Shown here one piece after another: positions 1 to 12,055 of a stretch of 64,000 bases of DNA. Made by a program: the position numbers and the translations under genes. Below the pieces are notes generated by a model, which saw only the letters and a list, made by a program, of their open reading frames with translations, had not been told where the DNA came from and did no database searches. The stretch is from Gonatopus flavifemur (Eukaryota > Arthropoda > Insecta > Hymenoptera > Dryinidae): contig JAFFJZ010000006.1 of the NCBI GenBank assembly GCA_018340375.1, positions 17,741,501 through 17,805,500 of the forward strand. The letters run 5' to 3'. Positions within the stretch are counted from its first letter, which is position 1, and each line of letters opens with the position of its first letter.

Positions 1-1900
1 AAATACCTGATGTCCATAAATCTATCCGTTAATCGTATTGGAAGTTCAATTTATAAACACTCCCTCAACTAATATTTCTTCGAACATCTATGACCTGAAA
101 AAGAAGCCTGATCTACACGATCGGTACTGGATCTTTCGCCATCCCGTAAAAGGATCTGCTGAGATCCGTTTCCCCCCTCATCGTCGCAATTCTTGTTCGT
201 CTCTCGTATACTCTTTGAGAGAAGAATCCCACGTATAGGCCAGTATAGGTGTAGGTACGGTGTTGGTGTCCCATATTCCGGGCCTTTCACCTTTGGCGTC
301 GAGTCGAATCTTTGACGTCGAATGTGGCCAGACAAATTCTCGCGGCCTTAGGTATCGATCATTTTTTTCTCTTTTTTACCTGTAGAACTCGTATCGAGCA
401 CACACATGATGAACAAAGAATACTTCTTAGCATAGAATCTTAACGTCTTTCGCTTTTTTTAATTGTGCCGTATAACCTGCAATTTATTCATTTCTTTTAC
501 GATGATTATGAGGATGATGATAATGACGTTGATTATGATTATGACGATCGCAACGACAACGACTACGACGGCGACAACGACGACGACGACGACGACCACG
601 ATAATATGACATAAAATGAAAAAAGAATAATGAACAAATATTTGAGAATAGATGTGACTGATACAAGACAGAAAAAAAATGTCAAGGGTTCAAGTTTTCA
701 GATGTAAAATGTTGAACGTTCAATTCAGTGTTAGTGTTTTAACGATTATCATGACCCCGATGACGTGGAGCCAGTAGGACCAGTTGGAGATAGCTATTAA
801 ACTACACATTTATGTCATATTCATTATTCATGCAAGCTCGTATATATCGTTGTCTAAATATAAAATAGTTGAATAAAATTGGAACGAATGAAGGGATCTA
901 ACAAAGCACGTTGAATCTTCATATTCGCGAGTATATATGATATTTAGATGGGAAGTGATTCGATTCTTCTCACGTTCCAAATCCATCGATGTTGATGATA
1001 GGGAGATTTCGCTAATAGCATGAGTTGGGTTTGAAATTCCTCTTCATCATCGGTATATAAAAAGTCTATATAACTCAATCAACAGTGTTGTTGTTCCTCA
1101 TTTCTTTTTTTTTCTCTACCAAGTTTCTGTCTTCGATTTGATGCAAGATAAATCTCTTGTAAATGATTCTCCGATGGGTAAATAAAGAAAAGAAAATATC
1201 AAATAAAGTTATGAAAAAGGTATTGTTATTTCACGCAGAAGCGTGTTGCATGTGTCGTACGATATAATGAACAATGTAATTGAAGAATTACAGTTACAAT
1301 ACAAAAGTAGTCAATCATCCTGAAAGGCATCAAGATTTATGGTATTACAGTACTCGCTACATCGAGATGACTGTAATTTGAACAATTTCATAAGCCACCG
1401 ATGATGAAGATGATTGGTACTTTTGGGATCATTAAAATCAAAGTAATCGATGTGAATCATGCAGTCGGTTACCTATAGACATCCCAAGAAGAAATTGAAA
1501 TCTTCGTCAATGTGCAAGTTGAAATTCGTATATTCCAAGAAAACACTTCATTCGGATAGAATTATCGGAATAAAGTTTATTCGATGCAAGAGGGAACAGG
1601 TTGCCCTGACGATTTGAATGTAATTTCCTTGTTTCAAATGACTTTGACAATCATATTCGAAGATAATTTCCTCGAATTGAACATCTTGTTCAAATTTTGA
1701 GCATGACATCTGGTTTGTTACGTGAGATAAAGTCACTGAAGGTAAATAGACCAACTCAGAGACTGCTAATCGCTTCTTAGATAACAACACCCTTGGAATA
1801 GTTCTAGAAAATTATCCAAGCTTCACCTGACACGGAATTATAATGCAGTTTGTATGAATATTTGGTAAAAAGCTGACAAGTGTGACGATAGTTACTGTTT
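1..1900. other. Intergenic or intronic DNA, no gene seen
   Basis: Open frames here are short and have no recognisable protein, and none is bounded by convincing splice sites that connect to another frame. A purine/pyrimidine triplet tract lies at 498-600. Nothing else in this stretch can be supported. Confidence 0.5.
498..600. repeat. GAT/GAC/GACGAC imperfect trinucleotide tract
   Basis: The tract moves from GAT/TGAT-type triplets (498-540) into CAACGAC and GACGAC triplets (541-600). The reverse strand reads as an Arg/Cys-rich or His/Asn-rich peptide, which is a by-product of the repeat and not evidence of a gene. Confidence 0.8.
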
Positions 1901-4450
1901 TGTATATAATAAATTTCATATACTGCATAATTTATCTATATCTTTCAAGATGAGATATTTCTTTGACAGAAATAAATATTCTGTTCATGTAAAAGAATTT
2001 ACCCATACAGCAAAAATTTTACTCTGTCTAAGAGATTTCTCATGCAACAGTTTTCGCTGTCTTCAAGATGTCTTAGTTTAAGGAATCTAAAAGACAACTG
2101 AAAGACAATCAAAACTGTTGCATTGTGAAATATTTTAGACATTTAAAAGAAATCTTTGAGACAAAGCAAAATCTTTGCTTCTATGGGTATCATTTGTACC
2201 ATAATTTAAATAACAAATTTTGTTGAATGGAAAAAATATTTATTTTTGTTGAAGAAACATTCATTTGGACCTATTCTCAAATAACAATTTCTTGAATTAG
2301 AAGTACTTTTTTCTGTGTATAGAGTGAATTATTCGTGGATATGTATTGATATTTCAATCTACAGAAGATGCTTGGAATCGATAAACATCAATTATAAAAT
2401 TATTTGTAATGAATAATATGAATATATTTATATTATTTCAACTGTTTGTCATACGGTTGGTTGATTAATACTTGCATTCTCAAAATCTTATAATTATAAA
2501 AGTTCAAATTTGATCAATAAACAGTGAGATATGAATATTGAGTTATTTTTTCAGTATATTTTATCTTTTTCTGGAGATTTCATTTTGCTGTGGATACTTT
2601 GAAAAATTAATAATATAGTTATTTCAGATTTATGTTCAGAAAATATCAATTTCATTATTGAGAATTTTGGAAATTATACTAGATATATGATTTTACCATT
2701 TAAAATTGATTAACTCTTCACTTTCTTTTTAGATCTACCATATGACATTCAGATTTAATATCCAAAATATATTAATTATCGTTCCTCATCAATAGGTTCA
2801 AATATATTAATATTTGTTGGAAATGGTTGAATTTTTAAGTTTATATATAAATAAAAAATTATGAATGATTGAATGAAATTCCATTGAGACTATATTTTTG
2901 ATTTTCATGAACTTTTATAATTTTATTCACTCGAACGTAAGTTTAAATCGCTCAAATTTGGAGTTTTATTCTAATAAATTTTTGAATATCAGTAATATTG
3001 TTGAATTATTTTCACAATGAGAATATAATGTTTCAATTTAAAGTATAAAAAAGAAATAATATAATTTGATATTATAAATGTGGAATCCAACGCTGAAATT
3101 AATTTTATTTCAATAAAAAATTTGTGAATTTTATATCATTATTGAGAATAATTAATTTGTTTCGATTGAATAAACTTGGATTTAATTTAAATTTTCAAGT
3201 CGCGATTGAAGGTGGAAATGATTGACAAAAATGATTGAGATATAATAATATGAATGTATTGATTTCCAAATTCAATTTAATGCCTTCAGACTATGCTGGA
3301 TAGGGCTGGATTGAGAATTGTGAAAACCCCGGAGCAAAGAGTTATAAAGGCTTATTATCCATCATGAATTGGATTTGATTTTTGGATAAACTTGGTTTAA
3401 CTGAGGATTTAATAGAACATTGATTTTTATTGAATTAATTTTATTCGATATCAATCAATTCAATTACTTCTTTATTAAATTTTATTTATCAAACGAATTT
3501 GTGCAGGGTTGTGTTTTTTCAATTAATTATTGGAATCAGAATTGATTTGATTCACACTAAGATGTCGGTTGAATGTAATGCAAATAACATTTCTCAGTGA
3601 TTGAAATAAAATTAGTTTGAATGAAATGAATTTGGAGTACCCTATTTTACTATCCATTGGGGTGGCGCAAAAGAAATCAACAATCTTCTGTTAATTCTTC
3701 ATATTTCAAAAGTTCTCTCTGAAGATCAGCTTAAAGGGAAATGTTTCAGGAGTCGCTTAAGATTTTTTAAAATTTTATGAAAAGTCAAAATTAATTTTTT
3801 TGTTTGTCAACTGTTTGTAACTTTGTCATAATTACAGCTCTGAGTATTCATTTTTAAAGGTCACTCAAAATTTGTAAACAACATTTTTTCATTCATTGCT
3901 GTTGATGTTTTCGAGCGACCTTTAGAAATTCATATCAACTTTCAATATACACTATTATTTCAAATTAGCAGCCAAATGGATGAAAATACCCCCCAAGATG
4001 AAAAAGAAATCTAATACACCATGAAAATATAAATTTCCCTAATAAATAAAAAGAATTAATTAAACAAAATTGAATTGATCATACTAATTGTTGATTATAT
4101 TGATTAAAATCCAATTGAATCAACGAATTTGATTAATCAGTTTATTTTATAAATTTTAGGAATTTTATCTTCTCCCATCACTTGTGAGTTTTGGTTCTAA
4201 AACATGAAACATAATTAATTTGAGTGTTCATAAATTCTGAGCGAACTTTATAAATAAATATCCCGTGCTGTAATTTTGAGGAAGTTACTATTTGTTTAGG
4301 TACGGAATATTACTGTAACAGGAAGAGAAAATTGGAAAAAAATATCACATATTTTCGGAATTAGGCCAAATTTTGAGCGATCCTTGAAAAATTTTTTCTT
4401 TAGCTGATCTTGGGAGAGGACTTTTGAAAAAATGAAAAGATTTCATTGAA
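1900..4450. other. Very AT-rich stretch with no open frames
   Basis: About 2.5 kb consists almost only of AATT, TTGAATT and ATTTTA-like words, and no open frame of note occurs on either strand. It is clearly poorer in G+C than the flanks. It could be an old decayed repeat, a matrix-attachment-like region or simply intron/intergenic DNA; sequence alone does not decide. Confidence 0.6.
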
Positions 4451-4915
4451 CCGAAATAATGTTTACGCTGCTGTGATTTTCCACCAACATTCGTTGGCAG
4501 CAAAAATCTTCTATGAAGCGGACTTTTTTCCTAGGGTTTAGTGGAGTTTCCCCACACTCTTTGGAAGGTTTACCACCCAAAAAAACATCCATGTTTCCCA
4601 TCCTCACGATCAGTGGATGGAATTCATCATTGCAATGCAGAAAATAAGTTAATCCTCGCTGATAGCAACCACATCTACTCCTTTTCAAGTCCTTCAAACT
4701 TGCGCCTGATTTTGAACAATCTCGATATCAGGCGCTCCACAAAATTCTAGTTCAACCTGATAATAATTCCTAATCGAGTCACATGATAATTCTCCATCTC
4801 CCATTGACTTTCGTCATCTCGATCTCTCAAAGTACCCTTAGATTCACAAAGACGTAACTTTGATTGAGAATCCACTTCGACTACTTTCCCTCTACAACGA
4901 ATCACCGAAGTTTTT

Positions 4916-4943
4916 GCTCTCTCTCTCTTTCTCTCTCTCTCTT
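4916..4943. repeat. (CT)n microsatellite
   Basis: Nearly pure CT dinucleotide tract with one T interruption. Confidence 0.9.
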
Positions 4944-5789
4944 CTCAACCGTATCGCTGTACTCGAAGTTTTATCGAATTTTCAAAACAAAAACCAGACA
5001 GAATTCATTATCCACCCATAATATCTCGTGCTTCGCGAAATATTGAAGTTGAAACGCAAGGGAGAGAAATTTTATTAGCCGAATGTTGACTGGTAAGAGA
5101 GTTGGAGTTTAATTAATTATCGACGACGATGGGAGTTCAAATGCACCCAAAAGGTACAGAATGATCTTCCAGGTGTGCATGCAAGCGCACCTCAAATTAC
5201 ACAGATGAGGAGAGGAAAAAGAAACAACTTCTGTGAATACACAAAGGGTAATAGTATATGCGGGAGGAGAAAGAGGAAATTTGATAGGCCTCGAGTGAGT
5301 GAAATGTCATGGCGAGAAAAGTTGACAAAAAAAAAATGCAAAAGTCTGGACGATGAGATGGTGTTCTAAGAAATTACGAAAATCAAGTTCGAATACCAGA
5401 CACCTGGAGATGTAGCGAAAAAATCGAAATAGGATAAAGAAAGTTGAACAAAGTAGAGAATGGGTCGAAAAATTGAGAATTAGGAGATATTACGCCGGTG
5501 AAAGTTACAAGAGAAAGCCTTGAAGACATTTTTCAAACGAGAAGATGAAACGTCGGAAGGAGAGAATGTTTTAAAACTCCATCATCGAGCCACGATGTTG
5601 CACATTGATTCATTGTTGTAGCATAATTCAATCCATGAATTTTGTGGGTACAAATTTGCAATCTAAGAATAAGAGACAACTCTTTCTCTCTTTTGCCCAG
5701 CAAATCAAAATTTTGTTTCACTTTGTATAATTCGACGAAGTCGACAAGTCGTGTTATACATCAATATACATAACCCGACGAATGAACTA

Positions 5790-6000
5790 TAGCGAATGAA
5801 ATGGCTCCGGGCAAGATTATACGATAGGAGAACAGAAACCGTCTCTACTGGCTATACTTCGTTGTTCTCGCTGGTTGCTGGTCTGCTACTTGCGCGCTCT
5901 AATTCGGCCTTGAGTCTAATCCTCGTCGTCGGTCGGTCGGTCTTTCGGTCGTCATGGACATTCGTTTATTCCTTCATTCGCTCGAACGTTTGTTGCAAAT
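5790..6000 (+). promoter_or_regulatory. CpG-richer patch, weak candidate promoter or 5' exon
   Basis: This patch has more CpG and G+C than its AT-rich surroundings. It contains a run of TCGG tetranucleotides near 5930-5945 and a TTCGCTCGAACG segment near 5975. Insect promoters and untranslated first exons can look like this, but no TATA box, initiator or transcript evidence is visible. The 68-codon open frame across it (5796-6002) is Ser/Leu/Arg-rich and matches nothing I know. Confidence 0.15.
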
Positions 6001-7311
6001 GATCAACGTTTCGTTCCTGAAAATTTCCTCAAAAGAAATTAATATTCAAATGAATTTCTAAAAATAATTGAACGTTCCAATAATAAAATTTCCATCGAAT
6101 AAATCTATATCAGGGTCGGCGCACGATGGATTTATTATTCCCTCCGTTGCCACGATCTGAGAAACTGAATCATTGAAAGCATATTTCCATAATTATTCTT
6201 CTCGGACGAGTCGTTATCCTAGTTTGGAATAATTTAATCGATCCATGAATGTTGATTTCACAATTTATAGACTCACGACCGGGGAAAAAACTTGTTTTGA
6301 ATGTACGTATAATTACCATTATTTCGAAAATAGCTGGTTCAAATGGACAAATCATCAAATCGAGAAAAGGAATATATTCATTTATCGTAATCGATGGAAT
6401 ACGTTCCTCTTGTGTTTTTATCGTTTCGCGATAAGAATTACTTTGTATTCGATGATAAACAAATCAAAATTATTTATCAAAATTCTTCGGATTCGTTATT
6501 TTTCAAATACTTATTTGATGTTTTTTTTTTCCAAATTTATATTTCGAAGATTGAATATAAACAAAGAATTTTCAATGATCGATTAATAATAAATATCATC
6601 AGAATTTTGACGCAAAATCAGAGTGTGTATATTCATGAATATTGATATAATACATTAAAAGCTCTGTTTGTGATCCAGTCCGCCCATTACCCTGACCGTT
6701 GACAGAGATGGGCCTTCATACATAGTTAAGCTATTAGATTTCACTTCGTCGCACATATGTCGTTGTGGTATTGGCTCGTTAGTATGATACTCAGGCAACG
6801 AAGCAAATTGAATATTCGATGATTAAATGTCCTCTTGCCGGTGAACTCGGAGACGAATTTTGTTATTGTTGGTTCATTACAGAATATTTTAATTCCTTGA
6901 CGATGAATTCGTTATTCGGTGGTTGATCAATGAAGCGGAGAGACAAAGAAAGAAGTTCATTGATCAAAGGAAATCCTGTTTAACGAATTATCTATGTCAT
7001 TTGAAAATGTATGTTTTCTTTGCGAATAGAATGTGTCACGTGCAGACATCTACACCTATATATGTAAGTTTAACACATGGGATGGGACTATCGGAATTGG
7101 ACTACACGCGCAAGGGATAATCTAAAGTGCGTCTGCGACGCTTCCTGCCTGACGTCTAGTCTAGGGCGTTTCTTATCAAAATTCGTTTTCTTTTCGTTCC
7201 AAGACACGAGAATCGAGAGTCGTAAAATACCCAAAGTGCACCTAATTTTCATCATTCGTTCCCATATGTTGTGCAAAAATAGAGAATTATTGATTGAATG
7301 ATCAAATACAT

Positions 7312-7346
7312 TTATATATATCTTTATAAATATATATATATATATT
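7312..7346. repeat. (TA)n microsatellite
   Basis: Imperfect TA/TATATC tract. Confidence 0.85.
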
Positions 7347-8094
7347 TTCTTCGTCTTCAAAGTTTCGGCATAATACTTCGATCGTAATCCCCACATTCCT
7401 ACGCAGAATATCTAAATGCAAATGATGGAAGCGATTTCGCTACTTCCCGGAACGGTAACGTATACATTGATATATACAGTTTGATGGTACACTACGTTTC
7501 GAGTCTCTGTGTGTACTATGAAACCACTACATTCCCGCATACGGTATAGGACGGATGGATCTTTTAGATAAACATATCTGTATATATCGTACGATAGTGA
7601 AGATAAAATTTACTGATTCATCAGAATTTGAAATTCTATGAGAATTTTTACGGGAGCTTTTTTCCCAACGATGATTGATGATGATAATTCGTTGATGCAA
7701 ATTGCTCTGCTCTTAAATACTCGTTTGAATGCTATCGAGTTTTTTTTTTAAATTCTTCTCTTTACTTGGTTTTTTTTTTAATGTTGAACTGATTCATAAA
7801 AATAGATAACACTTGAATTTTGGAAGACTGAATCCGAATTTAAATATACACCGAGATGTTGATTTAGATAAATATTATTGGAGGAATATTCTTATGTTGC
7901 TGGTGTTTGGTTGGGTATGAACTGTACTAACGAATGACCGGAATGATGCCAGATGGACCTTGGCTCTAAGTTCGTGCTCGAGAGAGGTTTTGGAGCCCTC
8001 AGTGTCCCAACATGAATGAAAATTTACTATCGATCAAACCCAAGCGTCAACAAAGAGTCAGTTCCCACACTTCATTTGTTCCACTACCCATTTC

Positions 8095-8330
8095 CTTTAC
8101 TTTTGGATTTTCACCAGGGCCTCGTGGGGAAATTTTTCCGGGTGTCCTGTATTGAATATAGGCCCCGTATGGGCTTATATTGAGTGTCCAAATTTAGGAT
8201 GTCTTAGCCTCAGCCACTAAGGAGCCTAGTCGGGTTGCTGATATACAGCCTGATTTCTCTAACTCAGAGACTTCCATGTGAGGCCCACATGGGGGGCCAA
8301 GCTGCATTACCAACTTTTACGTCGATGTTC
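8095..8330. repeat. GGCCC-containing dispersed repeat
   Basis: The segment contains internal inverted words such as AGGCCCCGTATGGGCTT and AGGCCCACATGGGGGGCC. Their style resembles the edges of the fold-back at 11143-12055 (CCAGGCCCTG...). It is probably part of a non-autonomous transposon, but its termini are not resolved. Confidence 0.35.
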
Positions 8331-9087
8331 CTTATATATGAGGGAACGGAAGTATTGGGATAGGGTCGAAAATTGACGATGCACAAGGGGGTATTCGGCC
8401 TTCGCCAAATGTTTTAAAACGTCGAAGGAAAGCGAATCCCAAAAGTGTGTGTATGTGTATGTGCACTCCTTAGCGTACGATAACTCTTCTCAGACTGCAC
8501 CGATCGGGATGATTCTTCATTCAGTATTTTCGTCTCAGGGGCGCATTGAGGCCTATTGATCCTGGTTCCAATCGAATAAAGCGTTTGGAAAATATTGCGG
8601 AATATGTTTTTGAAAATCGTGATTCTGCGACCGCTCATATCTCCGCTTCGCATCACCCGATTGCCAAAATTTTGTACCACGTCTTAGTTATGATTCGACA
8701 ATGCTTCCATACGAGTTTCATCCCAATTGGGTGAAAACATTGAAAAAATTCTTTTCCGTGACCCGCATTATTTCACATGAAACATGGAAGTAACTGTATG
8801 GTTTTCCATACCGATTTTTCCCCTGTTTTAGAAATTTAGGCACACCGATTGATGGCTGCGTAGGGCTTGGTCAGGCTCCCCGTATTCTCCCGAAGATCCT
8901 AATTCAAGCATACCTGTTTTGAAAATTCACTATTACAGCTACATCCCAACTACCGCTCACCTTGCCCTTATTTTGATTCATTTTTTTGAATATAAACCCA
9001 CGTCAAGAATAAAAAAATGTACTCAAATCATATTGGTGATTCCCTCATGTGCCTGTTTCGCTAATTGTGACACTGATGTGTGGCAGT

Positions 9088-9600
9088 TTAACCCATTAAC
9101 GCCCAAGCGCCTCGATTTTGTGTCAACTTTACGACGCGATTATTTGTAATGTTATCGTCTTCAAAAAAATTCAGCTTTCACATATTTTGGCGTGAAATTT
9201 TATGCTCTTTCAGGATCCGTGATCAAAATTATGATGAAACCCCTAGGAAAAAAGATATGGCCGATTTAAATTCGAAAAACGTGAAAATTGGAAAAAAAAA
9301 TTTGCTTGATTTTTTTTCATAACGTTATCGCCGATAATTTGTGCTCTCATTATGGACAAAGGTGGACAAAATACTTCAGGTTTGAGAGGAGATTTTTGTT
9401 ATCCAAGTGAAATCGCTTTTTTTTACAAAATGGCGGCAATAACGTAAAAATTTCATGAAAAACATTACCTATCTTTTTTCTCGAAAACTATGGACTTGAT
9501 CAAAAAATTCAAAAAAACAAAAATGTCTTATAATTAGTCAAGGAATACTCAGAAAATTTTTCAAACATTTTTGACACGTTTTCGAAAAATCAGATTTTTC
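9088..9600 (+). mobile_element. Half copy (one arm) of a TTAA-type fold-back element
   Basis: After a TTAA at 9088-9091 the sequence starts CCCATTAACGCCCAAG and follows the left arm of the complete element at 9853-10874 for about 500 bp. It includes the shared segments ATGGCCGATTTAAA and ACAAAATGGCGGCAATAACG. It ends near 9597, where an unrelated repeat (9601-9775) begins, so the second arm and its TTAA are missing. The last ~60 bases match the centre of the full element in inverted orientation, which suggests loss or rearrangement through the palindrome. Confidence 0.75.
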
Positions 9601-9775
9601 TGTGGATTGAAATTATGTTCTTCGAATTCAAGAAGGAATATATTTCTGTTGCAATTAAAAAATTTGTTGTCCCAATCTGATGAACTGAATTATTTTCCAT
9701 TGGAAAAACATATTTATTAGAATGAGGGCAAAGAAAAATTCCTTTCAATCTAAAAAAAATTGGGTTCTCAGTGTA
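9601..9775 (-). mobile_element. Truncated ACTGAGAACC-type element
   Basis: This matches the reverse complement of 50160-50335. It ends in AATTGGGTTCTCAGTGTA (9758-9775), which is the terminus of the complete copy at 50158-50433. The other terminus is missing because it abuts the half fold-back element at about 9600. Confidence 0.65.
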
Positions 9776-9848
9776 AGATTTCAGAGGCATTCAGATTCAA
9801 ACTCGATTTATTACATGTTTTAGGATCGAAACTTAATCTCCAAATCAA

Positions 9849-10878
9849 TTAACCCATTAACGCCCAAGCGCCTCGATCTCGTGTCAACTTTTCGACGCGA
9901 TTATTTGTAATGTTGTCGTCTTTGAAAAAAATCCAGTTTTCACGGATTTTGGCGTGAAATTCTATGCTCTTTCAGGATCCGTGGTCAAAATTATGATTAG
10001 ACCTCTAGGAAAAAAGATATGGCCGATTTAGACCCAAAAAACGTGAAAATTGAGAAAACAAAATTTTCTTGATTTTTTTTTCATAATGTTATCGCCAATA
10101 ATTTGTGCTCCAATTATGGACAAAGGTGCACAAAATACTTCAGGTGCAAGAGGAGATTTTTGTTATCGAAGTGAAATCGCTTTTTTTTACAAAATGGCGG
10201 CAATAACGTAAAAATTTCATGAAAAACATTACTTATTTTTTTTCTCGAAAACTAGATTCTATCGGAAAGTTTATGGCGACAAAAGTGTCTTAGAATCAGT
10301 CAAAGAACACTCACAAATTTTTTCAGAATTTTTTGAGACGATTTAAATTTTTTTGAAAATCCGGAAAATCTGATTTTTCGAAAACGTGTCAAAAATATTC
10401 GAGAAATTTCTCGAGTATTCCTTGACTAATTATAAGACATTTTTGTTCTTTTGAATTTTTTGATCAAGTCCATAGTTTTCGAGAAAAAAAAATAGGTAAT
10501 GTTTTTCATGAAATTTTTACGTTATTGCCGCCATTTTGTAAAAAAAAGCGATTTCACTCGGATAACAAAAATCTCCTCTCAAACCTGAAATATTTTGTCC
10601 ACCTTTGTCCATAATGAGAGCACAAATTATCGGCGATAACGTTATGAAAAAAAATCAAGAAAATTTTTTTTTTTCCAATTTTCACGTTTTTTGAGTTTAA
10701 ATCGGCCATATCTTTTTTCCTAGGGGTCTAATCATAATTTTGACCACGGATCCTGAAAGCGCATAAAATTTCACGCCAAAATATGTGAAAGCTGAATTTT
10801 TTTGAAGACGATAACATTACAAATAATCGTGTCGAAAAGTTGACACAAAATCGAGGCTCTTGGGCGTTAATGGGTTAA
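9849..10878. mobile_element. piggyBac-like fold-back MITE with TTAA duplication
   Basis: TTAA (9849-9852 and 10875-10878) flanks 1,022 bp that begins CCCATTAACGCCCAAG and ends with its complement CTTGGGCGTTAATGGG. The two arms are near-complementary for roughly 480 bp each, around a centre near 10360. There is no open frame for a transposase. The TTAA target duplication and the CCC-starting terminus are characteristic of piggyBac-type elements, so I infer a non-autonomous derivative. A transcript through it would form a very long hairpin. Confidence 0.8.
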
Positions 10879-11289
10879 GATGCAAAGTGATTAAGATTAA
10901 AAGGTGTTGAGATGCAGAGTGATCAATTTTTTGCGATAAACGCAGACAAAAAAATATTCCATCCATGATTACTGTGTTCACACTATCGGCGAACAATGTC
11001 AAAAAATCGGCGAGACATTACTGTATGCTCAGTTACGAAACATAATGAAGCTGTTCCGTTTTTTGAACAGTTAGTCCGATAATGTGAAAACAAAGTAATG
11101 TTGGGTAGAATACCTGAGTAGAAATTGACATCGGCCTATTCCAGGCCCTGTTCGGGCTCAAGTCGAAGTGGTCTGAGCACAGATAGGACCTTGGATAGCC
11201 CATTTTTCAATCCCACTTGGGATTCTCTTCTTGCAATATCTATTCAATTGGATAATATTCGCAATAATTTCTTATCCTTCCAAGGGTCC

Positions 11290-11663
11290 TACACGGAGAA
11301 AAAAAGTCTGCTGAGAAGTACCATACTTTATAGTGTCTGAGCATCAGTCTTGTTCAGATCAAATTATTTACGTGAAAATACCTCTAAAAGTACCATACTG
11401 GCTTGGACTTCCACTGTAAAAAGGGAGTCCCAATTTGTTTGCATCCTAATTTCAGACAATGCTTTTTCCATTATGTCGGCGATTGTTTTTTCGGCTTAAT
11501 TTGGTTGCATCATAGAACTTAAGACTTTCTTTTCTTCTCACAGTGTTCCTAAAGAAGTATCATACTTTTGTAGATATTTTCAAGTAGATAATTTGATCTG
11601 GACAAGACTGATGCTCGAATACTATAAAGTATGGTACTTTTTAGCAGATCTTTTTTCTCCGTA
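11290..11663. mobile_element. CACGGAG-terminus MITE (AGTACCATACTT type)
   Basis: The left end TACACGGAGAAAAAAAGTCT is mirrored by TTTTTTCTCCGTA at the right. The adjoining AAGTACCATACTTTATAGT (left) pairs with ACTATAAAGTATGGTACTT (right), giving terminal inverted repeats of about 45 bp. It sits inside the 11143-12055 element and carries a further element at 11412-11545. No coding capacity is seen. Confidence 0.75.
11412..11545 (+). mobile_element. CACTGTAAAAAG element, copy 1
   Basis: Bounded by CACTGTAAAAAG and its partial complement TTCTCACAGTG. The interior TTATGTCGGCGATTGTTTTT followed by TTGGTTGCATC recurs at 25887-26072 and, inverted, at 49462-49620. Third level of nesting in this block. 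Confidence 0.6.
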
Positions 11664-12055
11664 GGCCCCAGTTGGGAATACTATGCGGTTCCAAATCTCA
11701 AGTAATTGAAAGCCGAACGATATATTTTCGTATGTTCTACAGCCGTCGACGTTTCGGGTCGAATCGACTCCTTATTAAGATACAAATAAGAAAATCGTAG
11801 AATTGAGAAATTATTATTGTAGAGATTGGAATCCAATATTGAATGGTCCAACGGACCTTTCGACTCGGACGTGGGTGTTTTTTAATCCTGGTTGGGACGT
11901 ACTTGGTGAGGAATTCGTTGACTCAAAGGGTAGAGTGAAATTGAGTTCCAAACATACGAAAATATATCGTCAGGCTGTCAATTACAAGTACGTCCCAACC
12001 AGGACTAGAGATAAGTTCGTGACAATCCTGTCCAGGCCCTGTAAGGCCTAAACTG

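Larger units (their letters stand above)
4451..9087. other. Non-coding DNA, no gene seen
   Basis: Short open frames only, none resembling a known protein. Local features are a CT tract (4916-4943), a G+C/CpG-richer patch (5790-6000), an AT microsatellite (7312-7346) and a GGCCC-containing dispersed repeat (8095-8330). Confidence 0.5.
11143..12055. mobile_element. Fold-back element carrying two nested insertions
   Basis: Outer edges are CCAGGCCCTGTTCGGGCTC (near 11143) and CCAGGCCCTGTAAGGCC (near 12030). Interior inverted pairs include GGTTGGGACGTACTTG (about 11890) with CAAGTACGTCCCAACC (about 11987), and CGATATATTTTCGTATG (about 11717) with CATACGAAAATATATCG (about 11950). The element is interrupted between 11290 and 11663 by another element. 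The 82-codon open frame at 11803-12051 is a by-product of the palindrome. Confidence 0.55.

Noticed and set aside
484..666. Arg/His/Cys-rich antisense peptide
   Set aside because: Translation of a trinucleotide tract.
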